Source: a bacterium BMS3Bbin02 (GTDB lineage Bacteria > Actinomycetota > Acidimicrobiia > Spongiisociales > UBA5794). From it: 12,417 bases of DNA. This document shows, piece after piece, positions 6,767 through 12,417 of the stretch. Numbering within the stretch: position 1 is the first letter of the stretch; each line of letters starts with the position of its first letter. The DNA is taken from assembly GCA_002898115.1 (NCBI GenBank), contig BDTL01000145.1, positions 1-12,417 on the forward strand, written 5' to 3'. The notes beneath the pieces are model-generated. The model was not told the DNA's origin. It did not search any database and saw only the letters and a list, made by a program, of their open reading frames with translations. The position numbers were made by a program, and so were the translations under genes.

Positions 6767-6779
6767 CGGTCTTCGACCG
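6767..6779. terminator. Small hairpin between convergent RDD and ligA genes
   Basis: CGGTC-TTC-GACCG forms a perfect five-base stem in the 21-base gap between the two stop codons, usable from both strands. There is no run of T on either side, so it is at best a weak bidirectional terminator or transcript-end stabiliser. A 12-base perfect palindrome (CTCGCCGGCGAG, 6784-6795) follows just inside the ligA 3' end and encodes its last residues. Confidence 0.3.
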
Positions 6780-6780
6780 T

Positions 6781-8796
6781 CTACTCGCCGGCGAGCAATG
6801 TGCTGAACGCAGCTTCGTCAAGGACGCGAACGCCGAGCTGCTCGGCCTTTGCGAGCTTTGACCCCGCGGCTGCTCCGGCAACGAGATAGTCGGTCCGCCC
6901 CGACACCGACCCTGTCACTTTCCCTCCGCGAGATTCGATGGCGGCCTTAGCCTCCGGGCGGGTCAACCCGTCGAGTGTGCCGGTAATCACGAACACCTTC
7001 CCCGTGAGATGATCGCTGGTTGGTGGAACGGGATCTGGGTCAACGAGGCGTACCCCGGCAGCTGCGAGCCGCTCGACGAGATGGATGTTGTCCGGGTCCG
7101 ACGCCCAACCGATCCACGACGCAACAATTTCGGGACCGACCCCGTCGATCGCTCCGAGTTCTTCCTCGGTCGCAGCCATCAGCTTTGGCAATGAACGGAA
7201 CTCGCGAGCCAGCGTTCGGGCAACTGTCCCTCCGATCAAAGGGACGCCAAGCCCGGTTAATAGCCGACCAACACCCGCGTCCTTCGCTCGCTCGATCGCT
7301 GTGAGCAGGTTGTCGACGGAGATTTCCCCCCACCCATCGAGCTCAAGCAGACGGTCTCGGTCCAGGACGAAGATGTCCGAGGGATCCTTGATGATGCCCT
7401 TGTTAAGCAACGTATCGACCGTCTTGAAACCGAGACCCTCAATGTCCATGGCGCCGCGCGACGCAAAGTGGAAGAGGTATTCGCGAATGCGACTCGGGCA
7501 GGCGAACCCGCCGGTACATCTGGCCTTCGCTTGCCCGTCGGTCAACACGATCGGGTTGTTACAGAACGGACATCGATCCGGCATGTTCCACTGGGGAAGA
7601 TCCGCCGGACGTCTGGCAAGGATCGGTCCCACTACCTCGGGTATTACATCGCCGGCACGCCGCACGATCACGGTGTCACCTGGACGAACGTCCTTGCGAT
7701 GCACCTCGCCCTCGTTGTGGAGGGTGGCATGCTCGACTGTGACACCGCCGACAAACACGGGTTCGAGCACTGCGTACGGGGTGACCGCTCCAGTTCGGCC
7801 CACGTTGATCTCTATTGCTTTGAGGACTGTGGACTTCTCTTCCGGAGGAAGTTTGTAGGCCGTTGCCCAGCGTGGACTCTTCGCGGTGAAGCCGGCCTTG
7901 TCCTGCATTGCTAGGTCGTCGACCTTGATCACGATGCCGTCGGTCTCGTATTCATGGTCGTGACGATGCTGCGTGGCGTTGTCGACGTACGCCACTACGT
8001 CGTCAATCGTCGCGACAATCCGGTTCTCCGGGTTGATGGGAAAACCGAGGTCCACCAACCACGCCATCGTGTCGGAATGGGTGGCGAACTGCGGACCACC
8101 CGCAACATACCCGAGTTGGTAAAACCAGACCCTGAGATTCCGGCTAGCCGTCTTCGTCGGATCTTTCTGACGAACTGACCCTGCCGCGGTGTTGCGGGGG
8201 TTCACGTACGGCTTGAGGCCGAGTTCTTCCTGACGACGATTGAGCGCTTCAAACTCAGCAACCGGGAGGTAGATCTCCCCGCGCACCTCAAGCACCGTCG
8301 GCGCCTCGCCGCGGAGTCGAAGGGGCACAGAGCGAATGGTCCTGACGTTTGCGGTGACGTCCTCCCCCGTTATCCCATCACCACGGGTGGCGCCTCGTAC
8401 CATGACACCGTTTTCGTACGTTACCGAAATAGCGAGGCCATCGATTTTGAGTTCGCACATGTATGCGGAGGGTGGTTCGCCGAGGGCGCGAACGAGACGA
8501 GATTCCCAGGCACGTAGTTCGTCCTCAGACTCGACGTTGTCGAGAGAGAACATGCGTTGAAGATGCGTCACCGGAGCAAACGTTGTCTCGACCTCCGCAC
8601 CGACACGCTGGGTCGGCGAATCGAGTGTCACCAGGCTGGGGTTGGCAGCCTCGATCGCTTTGAGTTCGCGCATGAGATCATCCCAGTCGGCGTCCGGGAT
8701 CGAGGGTTCGCCGAGCACGTAGTAGCCATAGTTGTGAGACCGAATCTCCTCACGGAGTTCGGCTGCGCGTTGTGCGGGATCGGTCGATGCGGTCAC
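6781..8796 (-). CDS. ligA: NAD+-dependent DNA ligase LigA
   Basis: Essential replicative ligase that seals nicks, joining Okazaki fragments, using NAD+ as AMP donor. At 671 residues it has every domain. Ia (1 to about 65) has HNYGYYVLGEPSIPDADWDDL. The adenylation domain has the catalytic Lys117 in CELKIDG. The OB fold lies at about 325-400. The Cys4 zinc finger uses C409, C412, C427 and C433. The helix-hairpin-helix domain covers about 440-585 and the BRCT domain about 597-671 (GKVFVITGTLDGLTRPEAK). The position usually Tyr or Phe in the Ia nicotinamide site is Trp38. The start is GTG at 8796, with AGGA nine bases upstream; no ATG fits the family N-terminus better. The 80 bases separating it from the upstream lipoprotein gene contain no gene; a weak TAGGTT on the minus strand there could be a -10 element. 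Confidence 0.97.
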   Translation of the reverse strand: MTASTDPAQRAAELREEIRSHNYGYYVLGEPSIPDADWDDLMRELKAIEAANPSLVTLDSPTQRVGAEVETTFAPVTHLQRMFSLDNVESEDELRAWESRLVRALGEPPSAYMCELKIDGLAISVTYENGVMVRGATRGDGITGEDVTANVRTIRSVPLRLRGEAPTVLEVRGEIYLPVAEFEALNRRQEELGLKPYVNPRNTAAGSVRQKDPTKTASRNLRVWFYQLGYVAGGPQFATHSDTMAWLVDLGFPINPENRIVATIDDVVAYVDNATQHRHDHEYETDGIVIKVDDLAMQDKAGFTAKSPRWATAYKLPPEEKSTVLKAIEINVGRTGAVTPYAVLEPVFVGGVTVEHATLHNEGEVHRKDVRPGDTVIVRRAGDVIPEVVGPILARRPADLPQWNMPDRCPFCNNPIVLTDGQAKARCTGGFACPSRIREYLFHFASRGAMDIEGLGFKTVDTLLNKGIIKDPSDIFVLDRDRLLELDGWGEISVDNLLTAIERAKDAGVGRLLTGLGVPLIGGTVARTLAREFRSLPKLMAATEEELGAIDGVGPEIVASWIGWASDPDNIHLVERLAAAGVRLVDPDPVPPTSDHLTGKVFVITGTLDGLTRPEAKAAIESRGGKVTGSVSGRTDYLVAGAAAGSKLAKAEQLGVRVLDEAAFSTLLAGE

Positions 8797-8876
8797 TGAA
8801 CCGGGTCCTGATCGATGGTTCCCATAACCTACAACACCGGTACGACTTCACAGGCGAACGATCCGCCGATGGTTAC

Positions 8877-10037
8877 TCAGGGCGCCCACGCAACCCAGAC
8901 ACCCGGGGCAATATCTCGTGGAGACTCGTCGATGAAACCTTGAACGAGGATGCGCGAGACGCCATTCAGGACTGCGGGATACGCAAACGCCGACCCGTCC
9001 GGCGACCACAGAGACACCGATTGCGCATATTGATCCGCAAACGGACCGAACACCCCCAGCCAGGAGAGGTCGGGACTGAACGGTTCGAAGTCAATGATTT
9101 CTCCGTCCTGCCACACATGCCACGCAACGGATGGCTCGGGACCGTCAACCAACGTCAAGAACAACAGGCGGGTCCCGCTTGGATCCCATTGAAAGACCGG
9201 ACTTGCTGCCGATGTGACGACCGTTACCGATCCGTCCTCGAGGTCAACGACCGTGAGCGGCCCGGGACGAACCACCGGGATAACCTGTGCGGCCGCGGCG
9301 ATAGCGTTTTCGTTGCCATCCAGGGTTGTCTGAATCGCCACACGGCGTCCAGCGCCGACAAAGCGAGCTGATCCTCGGACTCTCGCAACATCGATGAATA
9401 CCTCTCCGTCCCACACCGCAAGAAACGTCCGAGCGCCCTGGGTACGCAGCGTCACCAGACCGTCATCGAGCCATACCGGCGCCTGGAAACGACCGGTCAG
9501 GCTGTCGATAGTTACGGTCGTCGTCGCGCGGACGTCCAATCGGCTCCCCCCGGAATGCGTTGCGAGCGTGCTTCCGTCGGGTTCCCACGTCATGTAGAAC
9601 GGAGCATCCTTCCCGACTACCTCGACCGAATCGGAGCCGTCGACAACCTCGGCAATCAGGCCGGCGGCCGCTTCATTGTTGCGCAGGGACACCACCGTGG
9701 TGCTCTCAGGGTCCGGGGACGCTAGATAGAAAAATGGTGCCGTGGCGAACTCGACGTTCCACACCTCTTGCCCACTGATCTGCGTTGCGATCAGGCGATT
9801 GTCACCCTGAGCGATCTGTGCCCGTACAACTGTGTCCGCGGAGGCCCAGATCGGTTGAAAGTACCGCGCGCCCGCCTTCGGATCAAAGCGCTCGATCTCC
9901 TCACCGGTGGAAGTGACGATCGCCACGGCGCCGGCCGAGTCGAGAATCACGAGTGGTGCATCGTCTGATTCGGTCGTGCAAGCGCCCACAACCAGTAGGA
10001 ACACGCTAAACACGGCGACAACACGAACACGCTTCAT
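8877..10037 (-). CDS. Lipoprotein with beta-propeller (PD40/TolB-like) repeats
   Basis: Secreted lipoprotein of 386 residues, function unknown. A lipoprotein signal peptide is clear: MKRVRVVAVFSVFLLVVGAC, with a VGA-C lipobox and the acylated cysteine at residue 20, followed by a short acidic linker TTESDD. The mature part is almost all beta strand with recurring W-x-P-x-G-(S/T) turns at about residues 151 (WEPDGST), 284 (WDPSGTR) and 344 (WSPDGSA), typical of PD40/WD40-like propellers. It is probably a cell-surface binding protein or sensor. The ATG at 10037 is chosen because the signal peptide starts there; the frame stays open upstream to 10085. There is no Shine-Dalgarno sequence. Its genes on both sides are cytoplasmic enzymes, so the context gives no clue to function. 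The unrelated lpqA lipoprotein lies near ligA in Mycobacterium tuberculosis, as I recall; I cannot say whether the two correspond. Confidence 0.85.
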   Translation of the reverse strand: MKRVRVVAVFSVFLLVVGACTTESDDAPLVILDSAGAVAIVTSTGEEIERFDPKAGARYFQPIWASADTVVRAQIAQGDNRLIATQISGQEVWNVEFATAPFFYLASPDPESTTVVSLRNNEAAAGLIAEVVDGSDSVEVVGKDAPFYMTWEPDGSTLATHSGGSRLDVRATTTVTIDSLTGRFQAPVWLDDGLVTLRTQGARTFLAVWDGEVFIDVARVRGSARFVGAGRRVAIQTTLDGNENAIAAAAQVIPVVRPGPLTVVDLEDGSVTVVTSAASPVFQWDPSGTRLLFLTLVDGPEPSVAWHVWQDGEIIDFEPFSPDLSWLGVFGPFADQYAQSVSLWSPDGSAFAYPAVLNGVSRILVQGFIDESPRDIAPGVWVAWAP

Positions 10038-10044
10038 ACAATCA

Positions 10045-10050
10045 ACTACA
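10045..10050 (-). promoter_or_regulatory. Candidate -10 box for the lipoprotein gene
   Basis: Minus-strand TGTAGT lies seven bases before the ATG at 10037, and no Shine-Dalgarno sequence is present, which would suit a leaderless transcript. It matches TATAAT at four of six positions but lacks the A at position two. No clear -35 element is visible. Confidence 0.22.
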
Positions 10051-10059
10051 CCGATCACG

Positions 10060-10078
10060 CCCGGAATGTTCCCGGGAA
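10060..10078. repeat. Overlapping inverted repeats before the lipoprotein gene
   Basis: CCCGG-AATGTTC-CCGGG (10060-10076) can form a five-base stem, and the perfect palindrome TTCCCGGGAA (10069-10078) and the imperfect GGAA-TG-TTCC (10063-10072) overlap it. They lie in the 59-base gap between the MetE-like stop and the lipoprotein start, about where a -35 region or operator would be. A weak terminator hairpin is the alternative; no T run follows. Confidence 0.3.
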
Positions 10079-10096
10079 TCGACACGCGATGAGATC

Positions 10097-11032
10097 TTAT
10101 AAAACGTCGGCGTGGTGGATCTCATCAACGACCTTGTTCACGAGTTCCATGACATGTTCTGCTGTCCCGATGGTGCCGCCGGCTAGCCCACACGCCGGGG
10201 TGTACCACGCGTCGTCGTGCATCGGACCGAGCGGTGCTCCCTCCACGACAAGACGTGCCATTGCGAGCCGGTAACGGCTGAGCATTGCGTCGATACTCGG
10301 CATTGGTGTCAACATCGTCGGGGTCACGCCCCACATCACCCGGCTCCCGCGTGCAATCGCCGCTGCGATCTGCTCCGTGCGGTCGGAAAAACCGACCCCC
10401 AGCGAGGCTGTGTCCCACGAGAACCACCGCGGGTCCAGTTCAGCGACCAGTCCCCAGTCGGGATCGCCGCAGCAATGGATCCCGGGGCGGACCGAGACAC
10501 CATCCATGACAGCCCCAAGCACCTCGCGAACCAGTCCAAGGTCGGCGTGTGCTCCGCGCTCTGAGCCCCAGGCGGTGAGCGACGGCTCATCAAGAATCAG
10601 GACGATCGCGGCGTTTGGGGCGAGCTCACGAATCACCGCGATGTGTTCATCAATGCGCGCGATGAGATCCGGTACAAGATCGTTCCACAACCTCGTAGAA
10701 TCAGCGCCGCCTGCAAGCATTGCCAGCCCCAGTGTGATCGGTCCGGTCGCCTGCGTCTTGATGACCTCGTCCTCGGTAGATTCGAGGAACATCCGGGCAG
10801 AGATGGTTGCTTCGTCCCGCTCTCCAGACGGGGCGCCATGCAACAACCCGTACGCCCCGGCTGCCCCACACCCCGCCAGACCGTCGCCCCACTGCACGAG
10901 CATGGCCTCAGACGGATGGCGAACGGGAAGCTGTGGTATGTAGCCAACTGTGGTCGTCGATGTTATGAACGCACAGGCGTCGGCGATGTCTCTATGTGGA
11001 AGCGATCCAACGCCTGTGACCTCTACTCCCAC
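10097..11032 (-). CDS. MetE C-terminal-domain-like protein (cobalamin-independent methionine synthase family core)
   Basis: Protein of 311 residues with the TIM-barrel catalytic domain of the MetE family only; full-length MetE is about 750 residues. Visible family features are TGVGSLPH at 6-13, KTQATGPITL at 92-101, LDEPSL at 147-152, GIHCCGDPDW at 184-193 and YTPACGLAGG at 277-286. His186, Cys188 and Cys281 match zinc ligands that activate homocysteine in MetE. The Glu ligand is not where a simple alignment expects it; Asp207 (FSWDT) may replace it. A methyl transfer to homocysteine or another thiol is likely, but the methyl donor and substrate are unknown. The GTG start at 11032 overlaps the mnmA stop by one base (TAGTG), has no Shine-Dalgarno sequence, and puts the TGVGSLPH motif at the N-terminus as expected. 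It is translationally coupled to mnmA. As I recall, a similar gene precedes ligA in mycobacteria. Confidence 0.85.
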   Translation of the reverse strand: MGVEVTGVGSLPHRDIADACAFITSTTTVGYIPQLPVRHPSEAMLVQWGDGLAGCGAAGAYGLLHGAPSGERDEATISARMFLESTEDEVIKTQATGPITLGLAMLAGGADSTRLWNDLVPDLIARIDEHIAVIRELAPNAAIVLILDEPSLTAWGSERGAHADLGLVREVLGAVMDGVSVRPGIHCCGDPDWGLVAELDPRWFSWDTASLGVGFSDRTEQIAAAIARGSRVMWGVTPTMLTPMPSIDAMLSRYRLAMARLVVEGAPLGPMHDDAWYTPACGLAGGTIGTAEHVMELVNKVVDEIHHADVL

Positions 11033-12093
11033 TACAACGCTGATACGATCGTGGCGCCGCCGAGCACCTCGTCATCGCGGTACAGGACCGCAGCTTGGCC
11101 GGGGGCGACTCCGACCTGAGGCGAACCGAATCGTATGACGGGGTCGGCGCCCGACAGATCCAAAACGGCATCCACCGGATCGGACCGATAGCGGATCTTC
11201 ACCGTGACCGCGGGATCGGATGGCGGATGGCCGGACACGAACGTCAAACCATCGACCGAGCATCCAGCGGTAAGGAGATCCTCCCGGCGACCAATTGTCA
11301 CGGTGGCGGTCTTGGGTTCGATGTCGACGACGTAACGGGGTTCCCCGACGGCGACACCAAGTCCCTTGCGTTGACCAATGGTGAAGTCGATCGTTCCCGC
11401 GTGGTCGCCGACGACCTCTCCCTCGGTCGTCACAACCTTGCCGGGGATTGCAGTGTCGGGAAAGTGTTCACGTAGGAAGCCGCGATAGTCGCCGTCCCCC
11501 ACAAAACACAGGTCCTGGCTATCGGGTTTGTCGGCTGTTCGGAGGCCCAGGTCTCGTGCTCGCTCGCGGACTTCCGCTTTGGTGATTTCTCCGATCGGAA
11601 GGTGAATCCGCGACAGCTCCTTCTGGCCGAGCATGTGAAGAACATAACTCTGATCCTTCCCGACGTCGCGCCCCTTGCGGAGGTGGTAACCGTCCTCGTC
11701 GCGGGTCACCCTGGCATGGTGGCCGGTGACAAGAACATCACATCCAAGTTCCGTCGTACGGTCCAACAATGCATGGAACCGCACGGTCCGGTTGCACTCA
11801 ATGCACGGGTTCGGTGTCCGACCTTGCATGTAAATCTCACCGAAGCGTCGTACGACCTTCTCAGTGAACTCGTCCACGTAGTCGAGTACGTAGTAGGGAA
11901 TGTCGAGCTGTGCGGCGGCACGACGTGCATCTTCAGCATCGCCCACGGTGCAGCAGCCCGCTGTCGGCATCTCACCTCCCGGCCCCTCCCACTGTTTGAG
12001 AGTCACACCGACGACGTCGTATCCGGATTCGAGCATCAGCGCGGCGGCAACCGACGAATCTACTCCCCCGGACATCGCAACGAGCGCCTTCAC
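11032..12093 (-). CDS. mnmA: tRNA-specific 2-thiouridylase MnmA
   Basis: Cytoplasmic enzyme that makes 2-thiouridine at wobble U34 of Lys, Glu and Gln tRNAs, using ATP to adenylate the base and persulfide sulfur. It has 353 residues, normal length. Visible motifs are the PP-loop SGGVDSS at 8-14, GCCTVGDAEDARR at 46-58, catalytic Cys97 in GRTPNPCIECNR, GKDQSYVL at 145-152, and the second catalytic Cys196 in DSQDLCFVGDGDYRGFL. The C-terminal beta-barrel ends the protein (VGVAPGQAAVLYRDDEVLGGA). Start is the GTG at 12093, giving the family N-terminus VKALVAMSGGVDSS. The frame continues upstream to 12183 but that overlaps the cysteine desulfurase. The start overlaps the upstream stop as GTGA. The preceding gene is a cysteine desulfurase, its likely sulfur source. 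Confidence 0.97.
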   Translation of the reverse strand: MKALVAMSGGVDSSVAAALMLESGYDVVGVTLKQWEGPGGEMPTAGCCTVGDAEDARRAAAQLDIPYYVLDYVDEFTEKVVRRFGEIYMQGRTPNPCIECNRTVRFHALLDRTTELGCDVLVTGHHARVTRDEDGYHLRKGRDVGKDQSYVLHMLGQKELSRIHLPIGEITKAEVRERARDLGLRTADKPDSQDLCFVGDGDYRGFLREHFPDTAIPGKVVTTEGEVVGDHAGTIDFTIGQRKGLGVAVGEPRYVVDIEPKTATVTIGRREDLLTAGCSVDGLTFVSGHPPSDPAVTVKIRYRSDPVDAVLDLSGADPVIRFGSPQVGVAPGQAAVLYRDDEVLGGATIVSAL

Positions 12094-12417
12094 AGCAAGC
12101 TCCCGAGGGTTTCGATTACGAGCCGCGCCGCGTCTGTGCCATCCGACTCCTTGTTCACCCAGCCGAACGTGAAGCGGACGCACTCCCCGGCAGCCTCCTC
12201 GTTCATCCCCATTGCTTCAAGGACGTGCGACATGTCAATGGCCCCCGACTGGCAGGCCGAGCCGGCCGCGGCTGCGACCCCGTTCTGGTCGAGTCTGATG
12301 AGTAGCGTTTCGGCGCGAACACCCGGGAAGCGCAGATGGGCGTGCTGCACAAGTCTCGCATCGGTTGGTGCGTTGGGTTCAACGTCCGGATACGCCCCGG
12401 TGAGGACGGCCTCGAAC
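12090..12417 (-). CDS. Cysteine desulfurase (IscS/NifS-like), C-terminal part; 5' end outside window
   Basis: PLP-dependent enzyme that takes sulfur from cysteine as an enzyme persulfide. Only the last 108 residues or so are visible; the frame enters at the right edge. The catalytic loop is intact: GVAAAAGSACQSGAIDMSHVLEAM ends in the typical S-H-V-L, and the persulfide Cys lies in GSACQSG. The small-domain strand around HLRFPGVRAETLLIRLDQ and the closing VRFTFGWVNKESDGTDAARLV also fit the NifS/IscS branch; the PLP lysine is off the window. The gene ends with TGA overlapping the mnmA GTG start (GTGA). That coupling suggests the enzyme serves MnmA, and perhaps iron-sulfur cluster assembly as well. 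No subfamily symbol is given because the N-terminal half is missing. Confidence 0.93.
   Translation of the reverse strand, partial: FEAVLTGAYPDVEPNAPTDARLVQHAHLRFPGVRAETLLIRLDQNGVAAAAGSACQSGAIDMSHVLEAMGMNEEAAGECVRFTFGWVNKESDGTDAARLVIETLGSLL
12100..12104 (-). promoter_or_regulatory. Shine-Dalgarno site of mnmA
   Basis: GGGAG on the minus strand lies six bases before the GTG at 12093, inside the cysteine desulfurase 3' end. It decides the mnmA start in favour of 12093 over the upstream ATG-like extension. Confidence 0.6.

Noticed and set aside
7085..7858. Open frame of 257 codons on the plus strand opposite ligA
   Set aside because: It lies wholly inside the intact ligA gene, its product is Ser/Thr/Arg/Pro-rich with no domain or plausible start signal, and such antisense frames are expected in high-GC DNA.
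12094..12183. 30-residue N-terminal extension of MnmA
   Set aside because: It would overlap the cysteine desulfurase by 94 bases; the GTG at 12093 has a ribosome binding site and gives the standard MnmA N-terminus.
1..12417. CRISPR array, tRNA or rRNA genes, insertion sequences, toxin-antitoxin or defence genes
   Set aside because: No spaced direct repeats, cloverleaf-like segments, transposase motifs or known defence domains were seen. The MoxR gene has a DUF58 partner and a housekeeping-type neighbourhood, not a defence context.

Overview
The window looks like the chromosome of a moderately high-GC actinobacterium (Actinomycetota). Evidence is the 3' end of an EgtD-type ergothioneine methyltransferase, a MoxR / DUF58 / DUF4129 / DUF4350 / SpoIIM / RDD membrane-protein cluster in a typically actinobacterial order, frequent GTG starts, and short or absent leaders. 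I cannot fix the class; an Acidimicrobiia-like lineage is a guess. There are no mobile elements, phage genes, CRISPR arrays, rRNAs or tRNAs, and no gene-free stretch longer than 80 bases.

Left part (1-6759). After the last 77 codons of egtD, five plus-strand genes run without a gap: a multi-pass membrane protein with an N-terminal PLEIGEVIDAGF motif, a DUF4129 protein, a DUF4350 protein, a MoxR AAA+ ATPase and a DUF58 protein. All four internal junctions are identical ATGA overlaps, so the five are almost certainly one translationally coupled operon. A SpoIIM-family membrane protein follows on the minus strand, its 3' end overlapping the DUF58 gene by 41 bases. An RDD-family membrane protein lies on the plus strand, and its start codon can abut the SpoIIM start codon directly. 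Together these seven genes look like one membrane-associated MoxR-ATPase system of unknown substrate.

Right part (6781-12417). Five minus-strand genes, in transcription order: a cysteine desulfurase (C-terminal end only), mnmA (tRNA 2-thiouridylase), a MetE C-terminal-domain-like protein, a lipoprotein with beta-propeller-like repeats, and ligA (NAD+-dependent DNA ligase). The first two junctions overlap (GTGA, then TAGTG). The cysteine desulfurase probably supplies the persulfide sulfur that MnmA places on U34 of tRNAs. The MetE-like protein keeps most of the zinc/homocysteine site but lacks the N-terminal half of classical MetE.

Both halves match known actinobacterial neighbourhoods. The most interesting points are the uncharacterised MoxR/SpoIIM/RDD membrane system with its unusually compact architecture, the possible back-to-back leaderless start codons at 5973/5974, and the stand-alone MetE-like core protein inside a tRNA-thiolation operon.
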